Below, one piece after another: positions 1 to 11,070 of a stretch of 64,000 nucleotides of DNA. The stretch is from Corynebacterium sp. zg-331 (lineage in GTDB: Bacteria; Actinomycetota; Actinomycetes; Mycobacteriales; Mycobacteriaceae): contig NZ_JACMYD010000007.1 in assembly GCF_014267345.1 (NCBI RefSeq), positions 1 through 64,000 of the forward strand. The letters run 5' to 3'. The notes below the pieces were generated by a model. That model was not told where the DNA came from. It saw nothing but the letters and a program-made list of their open reading frames with translations, and ran no database searches. The position numbers and the translations under genes are program-made. How positions within the stretch are numbered: the first letter of the stretch is position 1; the number at the start of each line of letters is the position of its first letter.

Positions 1-1473
1 AGCAGAAGCCTTATACGCCTCCGCCTCAGTCTGAGAATCCTTCAACCCCTCAGCCGCCTCCACAGAAGCAACCTCAGACTTACCACCGATGTACTTCTTC
101 AGCTGAATATCAGCCGACTGCGGCTCATCCTTCTCAGACTCCACCGTCTGAGCAGCATCATTGATGTCCTTGTGATCAGCAATCACATCACCAGAAGGCA
201 CAGAACCATCCGTCAACGACTCAGCACGACTCTCCTGCGCCTTAGCATCATCCGACTTCAACGTCTCAAACGCCACCGCAGCAGCCACCGGCTCGGTCAC
301 AGCATCGTTCACCTTAATCGGAACAACAACCTCACCATCAGCCTTCTCCGGCGTGAACTCCTTAAGACCAGAACCCAACACCTTAGACGCATCAGCCTTA
401 TCCACCAACTGCGCCTCAAGAGTGTAAACCTTACCCGGAACCAGGTTCTTATACGTCACCGTGTCATTCACCGTGGCGCCAGCCTTCACCCGATCAGCAC
501 CCTCAGCAAACGCAGCAGACGTACCAATCTCCGACTTCACCGGGGCAGGACGCTCCGAGGTGACAGGGGTAACCTCCTCAGGCGAGGGAACCTCGGAAGT
601 CGGCCGAGCAGGGCTTTCCGGACTCAGGCCAGGCTGATCGATTGGTATAAATCTCTGTGGAGCGCCACCGAGTTCCTTGCCGGTCAGATTGACAAACTTA
701 TCAATGTCATATCCTTTAGGGACAATGACAGTGATATAATCGGATTTTTTAGCCTCAGGAATGATATCGCGGAAATTTTTAACAGGCCTAAGATATAGAT
801 GGGCAGGATTATCGCCAACGATTTCCATACCTGTTAATCTTGTAAATTCCTCAGGACTCATCCTAAGGTTCGGATCTCCATCACCAAGAAAAATATTCTG
901 ATACAGATTATTACGCGTGCGGGCGGAGGTTGAGCTAATGGCCCAAATGGCAAGATGCATTTTTGCAGCCTCTTGCCTATCAACCCCTTCACCACCATTT
1001 CTAGCCATATCAGTATATTGACGAACAAGATGAATTAGAGAATCTCGAAATTCGCCCTCGAGCGGAACAATGTTTGTTTTACCATCTCGACCCGGACCCT
1101 GACTACCAATATGGGTTAGTTTTTGATAGCCCGACTCCAAAAAATCAACATCGGTAACCTCACCAGCGGTACCGGCACTTAGAGCAGGATCCTTAGGAGC
1201 TTTAAAGCCCAAATCAATACAAAAACCAAAACCAATTTTTTGACTTCCAACCACGCCAAAATTATTGGAGATAAGCTTTTTGGCAAAATCAAGATCTTTT
1301 ACCGCTCCCGGGAATTCATCTACCGGAGTCCCAGGAAAAGAATCAGTTCCATACTTATTATGCTCATCCGCATGCGCCATAGGCGCAGCATGCACAGAAC
1401 CAAGCACCAGTGCCAGAACGGCGAGCAGGATGGTGATTACCCTCGCCGGGGAGCTAGCAATCGAACGCTTCAT
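1..1473 (-). CDS. Thioester-domain (TQXA) / VaFE-repeat cell-surface protein, C-terminus cut by window edge
   Basis: Read on the minus strand, this is an open frame of 491 codons starting ATG at 1473 (a GTG lies directly before it) and still open at base 1. An N-terminal signal peptide with a hydrophobic stretch ends near AHA-DEH (residues 34-38). Residues 60-250 resemble a TQXA thioester adhesion domain: the thioester Cys sits in GFGFCIDLG (Cys85), but the partner motif TQxAIW reads MHLAIW (172-177), so the reactive Gln appears to be His. From about residue 305 a VaFE-type domain follows (DTVTYKNLVPGKVYTLEAQL, then AVAFETLKS), the kind that forms an intramolecular isopeptide bond. Such proteins are usually sortase-anchored; any LPxTG would lie outside the window. 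The gene is visibly AT-richer than its neighbours, which suggests acquisition or fast evolution. Family assignment is by motif recognition only. Confidence 0.75.
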   Translation of the reverse strand, partial: MKRSIASSPARVITILLAVLALVLGSVHAAPMAHADEHNKYGTDSFPGTPVDEFPGAVKDLDFAKKLISNNFGVVGSQKIGFGFCIDLGFKAPKDPALSAGTAGEVTDVDFLESGYQKLTHIGSQGPGRDGKTNIVPLEGEFRDSLIHLVRQYTDMARNGGEGVDRQEAAKMHLAIWAISSTSARTRNNLYQNIFLGDGDPNLRMSPEEFTRLTGMEIVGDNPAHLYLRPVKNFRDIIPEAKKSDYITVIVPKGYDIDKFVNLTGKELGGAPQRFIPIDQPGLSPESPARPTSEVPSPEEVTPVTSERPAPVKSEIGTSAAFAEGADRVKAGATVNDTVTYKNLVPGKVYTLEAQLVDKADASKVLGSGLKEFTPEKADGEVVVPIKVNDAVTEPVAAAVAFETLKSDDAKAQESRAESLTDGSVPSGDVIADHKDINDAAQTVESEKDEPQSADIQLKKYIGGKSEVASVEAAEGLKDSQTEAEAYKASA

Positions 1474-1580
1474 CACAGGAGACCACCCCCCCTCCAGGGA
1501 GAGGCCTTACCACTGCCAAGATTGATCATCTACTCACTCCAAACGCTCTAAGGGCATAGATAGAAAACAATACCCACTCT

Positions 1581-1622
1581 AGCAAGCTCCGGCCGCCGGA
1601 ACAAGATTCGCGGAGCTTGGCT
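1581..1622. repeat. Imperfect inverted repeat between topA 3' end and adhesin 5' end
   Basis: AGCAAGCTCCG and CGGAGCTTGGCT face each other across about 19 bases within the 278-bp gap 1474-1751. It lies past the topA stop on the minus strand and upstream of the adhesin start, so it could be a weak topA terminator or an operator. There is no clear T-tract on either strand. Nothing else is evident in this gap. Confidence 0.35.
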
Positions 1623-1751
1623 GCCCCATAGACTTTTGTACCCCAGGCCAAAAACCTTATAGCTATACCTTATGGCCGCTCGGGGAACAGCTTCGTATCG
1701 GAATGGAAGCGTAAGGGTACCCGCACGGAGGGCGAGCTACCAGCAAGGTGC

Positions 1752-4583
1752 CTACTTCACCTTGGCCCGTCGCTCCGAGAGAAGCTCGTTGGCGCGCTCG
1801 TCGGTCATCGCTTCCGGGGTATCACCTTTGCGCAGCGAAGCATTGGTTTGCCCGTCGGTGACGTATGGACCAAATCGGCCGTCCTTGACACTCATCGGAC
1901 GTCCGGAGACGTCGTTATCGCCCAGCCGCTTCAGGGGCGGCTTGGCGGCGGCGCGACCGCGCCTCTTGGGCTCGGCGTAGATGCGCCGGGCCTCCTCCAG
2001 GGTCACGCTAAAGATCTGTTCCTCGCTGGCCAGGGAGCGGGAATCGGAGCCCTTCTTCAGGTACGGCCCGTAGCGGCCGTTCTGCGCGGTGATCACCTTG
2101 CCGTCGGCGGGATCCACCCCCACCTCGCGCGGCAGGGAGAGCAGTTGCAGGGCTTGCTCTAACGTCACTGTGCCGGTTTCCATGGAGTTAAACAGGGAGG
2201 CAGTGGCGGGCTTGAGGGTCTCCTCCACCAGCGCGGCGATGCGCTTTTCCTTCTGCTTGGCGGCGGTCTTGGTGCCCCAGTTCTTGGCCCGCTTGCCCTC
2301 GGCGGCGCGCCGCTTGTCCTCCTCGGCGCGCTCGGTGGCCACGACCTTCTCCGCCTCGGCCTCGGCGCGGCCCTGCTCGTCCTCCCCGAGCTGCTCGGTC
2401 ACGTACGGCCCGTAGCGGCCCTCCTTGGCCACGATCACTCGCCCGTTGGCGGGGTTGATACCCAGCTCGCGGCCGCCCTGGGGGGTGGCAAAGAGCCTTT
2501 CTGCCGCCTCCAGGGTCAGCTCCTCCGGGGTGGTATCCACCGAGAGGTTCGCCCGCTGATACTCCGGCTCACCCTCGGCGGTGGTGCCCACCTGGCGCTC
2601 GATGTAGGGGCCGTAGCGGCCCACCCGCACGTTGATGGCGCGGCCCTCGGCGTCGTCGCACAGGTGCAGGGAATTGACCTGGCGGGCGTCGATGTGTTCC
2701 AGGTTGTCTCCCACCAGAGCCTTGAGCCCCCCGCGGCGGGCGATCGCGTCCGCCACGTCCTCCTTGGCCTCGCCGTTGCCAAAGTAGAAGCCGCCCAACC
2801 AGTCCGCGCCGTGGGCCAGGCCGGTGGCGATCTCATCGAGCTTGTCCTCCATCGAGGAGGTGAAGTCATAATCCACCAGCGCGGAGAAGTTGTTTTCCAG
2901 CAGGCCCACCACGGCAAAGGCCACCCAGTTGGGCACCAGGGCGTTGCCGCGCACCATCACGTAGCCGCGATCCTGGATGGTCTTAATGATGGAGGCATAC
3001 GTGGAAGGCCGCCCAATACCCAGATCCTCCATCTTCTTGACCAGGCTGGCCTCCGTGTAGCGGGCGGGCGGGTTGGTGGCGTGCCCATCGGCGCTCAGGC
3101 GTGTGGCCGTCAGCGCATCGCCCTCGCGCAGGCGCGGCAGGTGCCGCTCGGCATTATCGGCCACGTCGCGGCCGTCGCTGAGCCTGCTCGTCTCCACGTA
3201 GGCCCGCAGGAAGCCGGGGAAGGTGATGGTGCGCCCGGTGGCGGCAAACTCCGCCTCCTCCCCCTCGGCCTGCGCGCTCAGCGTGACCTTGAGCGAGGTG
3301 CCCTTGGCATCCGCCATCTGCGAGGCCACGGTGCGCTGCCAGATCAGCTCGTAGAGCTTGTACTCCTCGGCATCCAGCCGGCCGTGCAGCTGGCCGGGGG
3401 TGGCAAAGCGCTCACCGGCGGGCCGAATGGCCTCGTGGGCCTCCTGGGAGTTTTTCACCTTGCGGTCGTAGCGCCGCGGCGCGGACGCCACGAAGGCCTC
3501 CCCGTACAGCTCGCGGGCCTGCTCCCGGGCGGCCTGCGTGCCCTGGGAGGACAGCGAGGTGGAATCGGTACGCATGTAAGTAATGAAGCCGTTTTCGTAG
3601 AGCCGCTGCGCGATGCGCATGGTGCGCTCCGAGGTGTAATGCAGCTTACGCCCGGCCTCCTGCTGCAACGTGGAGGTCATAAACGGCGCATAGGGGCGGC
3701 GGGTATAGGGCTTTTCCTCCACGTCCACCACCCGGGCGGACGCCCCCTCCAGCGCCTCGGCCAACGCCTCGGCGCGCTCCTTGTCCACCACCAGATCCGC
3801 CTTGGCCGCGCCCTTGAGTTGGCCGGCGTCGTTAAAGTCCCGCCCCTGGGCCACCTTCTTGCCGCCCAGGCGGGTCAACCGCGCCACGAACTCGCGCGGA
3901 TTATCGGGATCGGACTGCGCGGCCCCCGTATCCATCGTGGCCGCCACGTCCCAATACTCCGCCGAGGTAAAGGCCATGCGCTCGCGCTCGCGCTCCACGA
4001 TCACGCGGGTGGCCACGGACTGCACGCGGCCTGCGGACAACCGGGGCATGACCTTCTTCCACAACACCGGGGAGACCTCGTAACCGTAGAGGCGATCCAG
4101 GATGCGCCGCGTTTCCTGCGCGTCCACCAGATGATCGTCCAACTCGCGGGTATTCTCCGCCGCCACCAGGATCGCGGACTTGGTGATCTCATTGAACACC
4201 ATGCGCCGCACCGGCACCTTGGGCTTGAGCACCTCCAGCAGGTGCCAGGCGATGGCCTCGCCCTCGCGGTCGGGGTCCGTGGCCAGCAGCAGCTCGTCCA
4301 CCAGCTTGAGCTTGGCCTTGAGGTCCGCCACCTTCTTTTTCTTATCCGCGCTCACCACGTACAGCGGCTTGAAGCCGTGCTCGGTGTCCACGCCCAGGCG
4401 CGCCCACGGCTCCTTCTTATACTTGGCGGGAACGTCCGCTGCCGCGCGCGGCAGGTCACGGATGTGGCCCACCGACGCCTCGACGATGTAATCATCGCCA
4501 AGATAAGGCTGAATCTTCTTCGCCTTGGTTGCCGACTCCACAATCACCAAGCGCTTCACGCCCGGCGCCTTAGCATCTGCCAC
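1752..4583 (-). CDS. topA: DNA topoisomerase I (type IA)
   Basis: 943 aa, full length for an actinobacterial TopA. It relaxes negative supercoils by a type IA strand-passage mechanism. The TOPRIM domain opens the protein (RLVIVESATKAKKI at 11-24; acidic pair in ATDPDREGEAIAWH, Asp103 and Asp105). The active-site Tyr is in GFITYMRTDST (Tyr336). The C-terminal third carries four short actinobacterial repeats with GRYGPY or GRFGPY cores and no zinc-finger Cys clusters, as is usual in this group. The start MADAKAPGVK is at 4583. The long open frame on the opposite strand (2664-4616) is a composition artefact. Confidence 0.97.
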   Translation of the reverse strand: MADAKAPGVKRLVIVESATKAKKIQPYLGDDYIVEASVGHIRDLPRAAADVPAKYKKEPWARLGVDTEHGFKPLYVVSADKKKKVADLKAKLKLVDELLLATDPDREGEAIAWHLLEVLKPKVPVRRMVFNEITKSAILVAAENTRELDDHLVDAQETRRILDRLYGYEVSPVLWKKVMPRLSAGRVQSVATRVIVERERERMAFTSAEYWDVAATMDTGAAQSDPDNPREFVARLTRLGGKKVAQGRDFNDAGQLKGAAKADLVVDKERAEALAEALEGASARVVDVEEKPYTRRPYAPFMTSTLQQEAGRKLHYTSERTMRIAQRLYENGFITYMRTDSTSLSSQGTQAAREQARELYGEAFVASAPRRYDRKVKNSQEAHEAIRPAGERFATPGQLHGRLDAEEYKLYELIWQRTVASQMADAKGTSLKVTLSAQAEGEEAEFAATGRTITFPGFLRAYVETSRLSDGRDVADNAERHLPRLREGDALTATRLSADGHATNPPARYTEASLVKKMEDLGIGRPSTYASIIKTIQDRGYVMVRGNALVPNWVAFAVVGLLENNFSALVDYDFTSSMEDKLDEIATGLAHGADWLGGFYFGNGEAKEDVADAIARRGGLKALVGDNLEHIDARQVNSLHLCDDAEGRAINVRVGRYGPYIERQVGTTAEGEPEYQRANLSVDTTPEELTLEAAERLFATPQGGRELGINPANGRVIVAKEGRYGPYVTEQLGEDEQGRAEAEAEKVVATERAEEDKRRAAEGKRAKNWGTKTAAKQKEKRIAALVEETLKPATASLFNSMETGTVTLEQALQLLSLPREVGVDPADGKVITAQNGRYGPYLKKGSDSRSLASEEQIFSVTLEEARRIYAEPKRRGRAAAKPPLKRLGDNDVSGRPMSVKDGRFGPYVTDGQTNASLRKGDTPEAMTDERANELLSERRAKVK

Positions 4584-4922
4584 GGGAGTACATCCCTTCC
4601 CTCGCGCAACGAATAACTACTACACGTACACCGTACACAGCCACCGGGCACAGTATTTAATGGTGCGCTCACGCGCGGGGCGCACGGTGGTGCTTGAGGT
4701 GTTGGCGGCTGGCGGGGAGTTGCTGGGTGTGGGTTGCTGGGGCTGCGGAGCGCCGGCAGGTCGTCAAGCGGAACGCCGAAAGAACGTATGGGGTGATCCT
4801 CCGGCATGGAGTAGTACACAACCACCCCCGCCACCAGACACCTACTACAATGCACCCCTAATGGCGGGCCACTCCACAGCACCCAGCACCCCCCAGACAC
4901 CGGCTCCCCACGGAGGTAAGGC
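4584..4922. promoter_or_regulatory. Divergent intergenic region topA / dedA
   Basis: This 339-bp gap lies between divergently transcribed genes, so it must hold both promoters. A TACAAT hexamer at 4846-4851 is a plausible -10 for the dedA-type gene. No good -35 is visible. The topA side is AT-richer around 4605-4660 without an unambiguous promoter. No coding sequence or RNA gene is recognised. Confidence 0.35.
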
Positions 4923-5549
4923 ATGACCCATCAGATCGAGGCATGGCTAGAACTCTTCATGTCCTCCGCATGGTTCTACCCCCTGACCGCCAGCATGGTC
5001 TTCCTCGACTGCCTCATCCCCTTCTTCCCCAGCGAATCCATCCTCACCATGGCCGGAGCCTGGTCCGGCAGCACCGGGCAACCCAACATCTGGGGCGTCA
5101 TCGGGGTGGGCATCGTCTTTGCCATCCTCGGCGATAACGTGTGCTACCTGCTGGGCACTCGCTTCGTGCAATTCATCCGCTCCGCCCCGCCCAAGAGCAA
5201 ACTCGCCGCCTCCCTGCGCTGGGTATCGGCCAACATGAACAAACGCGCCGGATTCACCATCATCATCGCCCGCTTCATCCCCTGGGGCCGCCTGGTGCTC
5301 ACCCTCTCCCTGGGCTCCATGCGCTACCCGTGGCGCACATTCTTTTTCTTCGACACCCTCGGGGTGCTCATCTGGGCGCTCCAAGCGGGCTTCATCGGCT
5401 ACCTCGGCGGCTACGTGGTGCAGGACTACCCCCTGGTGGGACTGGTTCTGGGCCTTGCCCTCGGCACGCTGGTGGGCATCAGCATCGACAAGATCCAGGC
5501 CCGCTTCACCGACTACTCCGAGGTGCGCTCGGGGGTATCGCGGGCGTAG
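4923..5549 (+). CDS. DedA family membrane protein
   Basis: 208 aa with the DedA (SNARE-associated) signatures: LIPFFPSESIL near residue 31, an internal amphipathic stretch, and ARFIPWGRLVLTLSLGSMRY near residue 115. Four or more hydrophobic segments indicate an integral membrane protein. DedA proteins act in membrane homeostasis and lipid-carrier recycling in several bacteria; substrate and role here are unknown. The start is fixed by GGAGG about 8 bases before ATG 4923. It is a single-gene unit followed by an unassigned stretch. Confidence 0.88.
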   Translation: MTHQIEAWLELFMSSAWFYPLTASMVFLDCLIPFFPSESILTMAGAWSGSTGQPNIWGVIGVGIVFAILGDNVCYLLGTRFVQFIRSAPPKSKLAASLRWVSANMNKRAGFTIIIARFIPWGRLVLTLSLGSMRYPWRTFFFFDTLGVLIWALQAGFIGYLGGYVVQDYPLVGLVLGLALGTLVGISIDKIQARFTDYSEVRSGVSRA

Positions 5550-5639
5550 GGCCCTTTGGGGGCTTGCGTCTGTGGGGTCTTGCGGAGGTTGGTGGATGGC
5601 GCGCCCGACCACAAGCTGTTTCCCGCTTCCCGAACAGGG

Positions 5640-5808
5640 GCTGTGCTGGCCCAACCCCGGCATATCTTCTTGAGGATGTGATCCATCTGGGTGAAACCCC
5701 GTGACAGGAGAAGAAGCCGATCCCGGAGAAAACTGGATTGACCTCCTCAATCATGCCAGGGATAACAGCGATGAGGTATTCCTCACTTTTGACTCCATCT
5801 ATGTTTAG
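5640..5808 (+). pseudogene. Possible 3' remnant of an unidentified gene, one-base frameshift
   Basis: Two adjacent frames read like one protein tail: LEDVIHLGETP ends at a TGA (5702-5704), and the next frame continues VTGEEADPGENWIDLLNHA up to TAG 5806-5808. A single-base loss in the CCCC run before 5701 would explain the break. No family is recognised. The rest of the 466-bp gap 5550-6015 holds only the cspA terminator; nothing else is seen in it. Confidence 0.25.
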
Positions 5809-5960
5809 CCAGAGCCAGCTAAGCATCCCCGCGCCTTGTTGGTGAGCACACTGGATTCAAAAGCAGGCACAGCTACGACACCACCCTTGCCCACACACCC
5901 ATGAGCAACCACAACACCACCGAACCCTCTCACCCCATAAGCCCCGCAGCCTCAATACAC

Positions 5961-5992
5961 AAAAAGAACCACACACCGGGCACTAACCCGGC
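5961..5992 (-). terminator. Rho-independent terminator of cspA
   Basis: On the minus strand, CCGGG-ttagtg-CCCGG forms a short GC stem followed by TTCTTTTTGTG. It lies about 25 bases past the cspA stop codon. Confidence 0.55.
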
Positions 5993-6015
5993 ATGCGGCC
6001 CCTACGCAACGCGAC

Positions 6016-6219
6016 CTAAAGAGCACGCACCTGCTGAGCCTGAGGCCCCTTAGCACCCTCACCGATCTCAAACTCCACACGCTGATTCTCCTCCAAGGTA
6101 CGGAAACCATTACCCTGGATCTCGGAATAGTGAACAAAAACGTCAGCAGAGCCGTCCTCGGGGGCGATGAAGCCAAAGCCCTTTTCGGCATTGAACCACT
6201 TAACAGTTCCCTGTGCCAT
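6016..6219 (-). CDS. cspA: Cold-shock protein
   Basis: 67 aa, the standard Csp size. It starts [18 protein letters not shown], with both RNA-binding motifs present (KGFGFI near 13-18 and VFVHYSEI near 27-34). The fold is a single OB domain that binds single-stranded RNA or DNA. ATG 6219 is chosen because the Csp fold begins exactly there; the longer upstream frame is untranslated leader. A long 5' leader (6220 to about 6410) is typical of csp mRNAs. Transcribed divergently from the helicase gene. Confidence 0.95.
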   Translation of the reverse strand: MAQGTVKWFNAEKGFGFIAPEDGSADVFVHYSEIQGNGFRTLEENQRVEFEIGEGAKGPQAQQVRAL

Positions 6220-6486
6220 GCTTGTACAACCTTTTCTTCTGGTTCTGTGCCGACGCTCTGTCTGCGCCGACGGGAAACGGGTCTCATCAAACCACCCGGT
6301 ACCGGCAGCGGCCCCGGGCGCCCGCATGTTCATCTCCTGCGAGCGCCTACACACTGCGCACAGAAACTGCGACCTCGCACCAGTGTGTCATGTTTTAGCC
6401 CCGCGCGATAGTATCGGAGGCCTATTTCGATAAAATCCCAGGCCACACGCAGTCCGATTAACCTCAAAAGGGGGTAACACACTCCG

Positions 6487-8829
<2,343 letters not shown>

Positions 8830-8882
8830 GCGCCGTCAATCCCCCAGGCGTGCTGCTCCCCGACCAGCGGATAAGGTAACGT

Positions 8883-9779
8883 ATGAGCATGATTGAGAGT
8901 CTCGCCGAACCATACAGGTGGAGCAAGTCATCGATAAACAGGCTCGGCGAGGCCATGCGTGATGGCAAGCCCTTCGATAAGCAACAGTACGCGGACTGGT
9001 TTCTTTAGCATGCCCAGCCGATTGGGATAGCGACGAGCGCGATCGCCCCCATCCTGACGCAGACCAGGAACGACTACTGTCAACAAGCACAGTACTTCTA
9101 CCAGTTCGAAGACGAGCACCATCTGACACTGAGTTCTCGCATCAAAACGGAGGACACCACGAGGCAGAAACTTCGCCGTCAGAAGGAGAGCGGGAACACC
9201 ACACCGCTTGCTCGTATCCAGGACATTGCAGGTCTCCGGGTTGACGGAACATTTACGCTAGAAGGCCAGGACTTGGTGGTTGACCGGATTCGTTCGGCCC
9301 TCCTCGAAGTAGGAGCCACCGAGGTGAGAGTCAAGGACATTCGAGAGGCTCCTCACAGCGGTTACCGGGGTGTCCACTTGCATGTCATGTCTCCCTCGGC
9401 TCGACTCGAGGTGCAAGTGCGAACGAAGCTCCAATCGCACTGGGCGAACCTATATGAAGTTGTTTCTGACATGCTGGGAAGAGATATCCGGTACTCCGAG
9501 GATGCGGAAGGGAAGAAGGGGGCCATCCTTCGTGAGCTCTGGAAGCAGAGCGATGAGAGCTACGCGGTAGAGAAAGCATGGATGTCGATGATCTCTCTCG
9601 ACGCGCAGTCGTCGGCACTGGAGACGGAGGATGCTCTCGATGCCACTGACCGTGACAAGATCAGCCGACTGCAGGCTTCCCTGACCGAACAGTTAACCAT
9701 GCAATCCAAATATTTTATCGCTGCACGCGGTAGCATGGAGGAACTGCGAGATCACCACGCCACGCTAGGAGAACCATAG
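8883..9779 (+). pseudogene. RelA/SpoT-domain protein (small alarmone synthetase-like), interrupted by in-frame TAG
   Basis: A continuous frame from ATG 8883 to TAG 9779 would encode 298 codons, but codon 42 is TAG (9006-9008). Downstream in the same frame are the synthetase-domain signatures: SRIKTEDTTRQKLRR, ARIQDIAGLRV, GYRGVHLHV and EVQVRTKLQSHWANLYE, so the nucleotidyltransferase core looks otherwise intact. The only later start in frame is TTG 9273, which would lose the first catalytic motif; a functional restart is unlikely. The family makes (p)ppGpp or related alarmones, or in toxSAS toxins modifies other targets. Options are a nonsense-killed gene, a readthrough gene or a base-call error. 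AAGG precedes the ATG at good spacing. It lies between two copies of an IS-end sequence, and its codon usage is less GC-biased than that of its neighbours. Confidence 0.8.
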
Positions 9780-9781
9780 TT

Positions 9782-9994
9782 ATGCCTGGTTTCGTCATCG
9801 AGTACCATCGATCCACTGGTGAAATGGACCTCACCGAGTACGCGTCCCTGCTGGAAGCAACGCAAGAGCGTCTGCATAGAGACATCGCTCGACGAGACAG
9901 CGACATCGAGATTGTTGCTGTGTCCGCTGCTGACCGAAGTGCGCTTGAGAGGTCGCACTCGAGGTACTTCAAGCGGATAGCCACCCCCGCATAG
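9782..9994 (+). CDS. Small protein downstream of the RelA/SpoT-like gene
   Basis: 70 aa starting MPGFVIEYHRSTGEMDL, two bases after the stop of the RelA/SpoT frame, so the two form one transcription unit. The protein is charged, with a likely helical C-terminal half rich in Arg, Asp and Glu. No family recognised. Its position right after an alarmone-synthetase-like gene fits a toxin-antitoxin style partner, but that is only inferred from neighbourhood. A strong terminator follows at 10011. Confidence 0.6.
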   Translation: MPGFVIEYHRSTGEMDLTEYASLLEATQERLHRDIARRDSDIEIVAVSAADRSALERSHSRYFKRIATPA

Positions 9995-10010
9995 GGGCAT
10001 TCTCTTTCAC

Positions 10011-10047
10011 AAGCCCCCACCGTCACACCGACGGTGGGGGCTTTTCC
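10011..10047 (+). terminator. Strong rho-independent terminator of the RelA/SpoT unit
   Basis: AAGCCCCCACCGTC and GACGGTGGGGGCTT form a perfect 14-bp stem around a small loop, ending in a TTTT run. It closes the two-gene unit 8883-9994. Confidence 0.9.
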
Positions 10048-10225
10048 TCGTGCGGGTCGGCTCCGGCCTGTATTGCTGCGGAGATGCTCGGCGACGCCGA
10101 CGCTTCGCGTTGGCGGTGGCCAGCTGGACGTGGAACTAAACACGGGTATGCCCGGTGCACTCTGTCGGGGCTACGTCATTTACCCTGCAGGAGTTGCCGC
10201 ATGACTACGCCAATGTACCGAGCCA

Positions 10226-10240
10226 CCTAGGGCGTGTTGA
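10226..10240 (+). repeat. 15-bp direct repeat, copy 2 (IS left end)
   Basis: CCTAGGGCGTGTTGA, identical to 8815-8829. Here it is the five flanking bases plus the first ten bases of the IS left inverted repeat. Confidence 0.6.
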
Positions 10241-10700
10241 TCAAGTGGTTTCGCTGTCGGCTGGGTGAATCTTGGAGGACGGTACCTGGGAGAAGCTGCT
10301 GGCTGAGGTGCAGAAGCAGGCAGACGCGGCAGGGAAGATCGACTGGGTCGTCTCGATCGACTCGACCATCGCGCGTGTGCATCAGCACGGCGCGACCCTC
10401 CCGCGGAATGCAGGGGGCTCCACCGAATCACAAGAATCCGTGGTTCGAGCCGCCTGATCACGGGATCGGGCGCTTTCGCGGTGGACTGACGACCAAGCTG
10501 CGCCTGGCCGAGCGATCGACTTCGGCGACTAGCAGCAGGGACGCTACAAGGGCCGCAACGTCGTGGAGCGCTGCTTCACCAAGCTCAAGCAATGGCGCGG
10601 AATCGCGATGCGTTCTAACAAGCTCATCCGCAGCTACCGCGCGGTCGTCAGCCTCACCGCCACGCTCATATGGATTCAGAGCAGACTTAATCAACACGAC
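10231..10700 (+). mobile_element. Decayed IS5-family insertion sequence
   Basis: Terminal inverted repeats are GGCGTGTTGATCAAGT at 10231-10246 and ACTTAATCAACACGAC at 10685-10700. Between them are pieces of a DDE transposase in more than one frame: IDWVVSIDSTIARVHQHGA (first catalytic Asp), GRFRGGLTTKLRLA, and GRYKGRNVVERCFTKLKQW with the catalytic Glu, then IAMRSNKLIRSYRAV. The middle of the transposase is missing and frames are broken, so it cannot transpose by itself. Only about 470 bp of a typical element of roughly 0.9 kb remain. Flanking bases CTAG and TTAG may be a worn target duplication. Confidence 0.8.
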
Positions 10701-10749
10701 TTAGCTCAATGGCGCCGCTCGGTAGCTCATCAACCACCCGCTTCGCCTC

Positions 10750-11070
10750 TTACAGCGGCCCCGCCTGTGAGGCGGCCTCCCGCCCCCGAACCCGTACCGC
10801 CACGGCGATGTCCATCCCCTCCTCCCTACACCACAGGGCCTCCGCCTCGTTCTCGCGCGCCACCTGCCCGGCCACCCGGCAGGAATCCCCACCGAACCAC
10901 CGGGTATGCGCCCCGGCGATGGCGGCCATGTCTGCCGCCACCTGTGCGCGGTGCTGGGCGATCACCCCGCCGATGAGCGTCACCGCCAGCACCGTGCACC
11001 CGGCCAAGGCGGCGCACAGCACTACCCCCAGCACGGTGGCGTAGCCCGCCTCGCCGCGCCCACGCCTCAC
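10750..11070 (-). CDS. TadE/TadG-like pilus-assembly protein (Rv3654c type)
   Basis: 106 aa. The N-terminal membrane helix is preceded by GEAGYATVLGVVL, the pseudopilin-like entry of TadE/G proteins, followed by QVAADMAAIAGA, typical of the short TadG-like proteins of mycobacteria and corynebacteria. Last gene of the tad operon; its ATG overlaps the stop of the upstream tadE-like gene by 4 bases, indicating translational coupling. It is probably a minor pilus or secreted component. Confidence 0.75.
   Translation of the reverse strand: MRRGRGEAGYATVLGVVLCAALAGCTVLAVTLIGGVIAQHRAQVAADMAAIAGAHTRWFGGDSCRVAGQVARENEAEALWCREEGMDIAVAVRVRGREAASQAGPL

Noticed and set aside
2664..4616. 650-codon open frame opposite topA
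   Set aside because: A codon-bias shadow: high third-position GC of topA removes stops on the other strand, and the protein is a low-complexity mix of G, H, R and L with no family pattern.
9273..9779. Stand-alone functional short RelA/SpoT protein from TTG 9273
   Set aside because: It would begin after the first catalytic motif (RIQDIAGLRV) and lacks a ribosome binding site; the interrupted full frame explains the data better.
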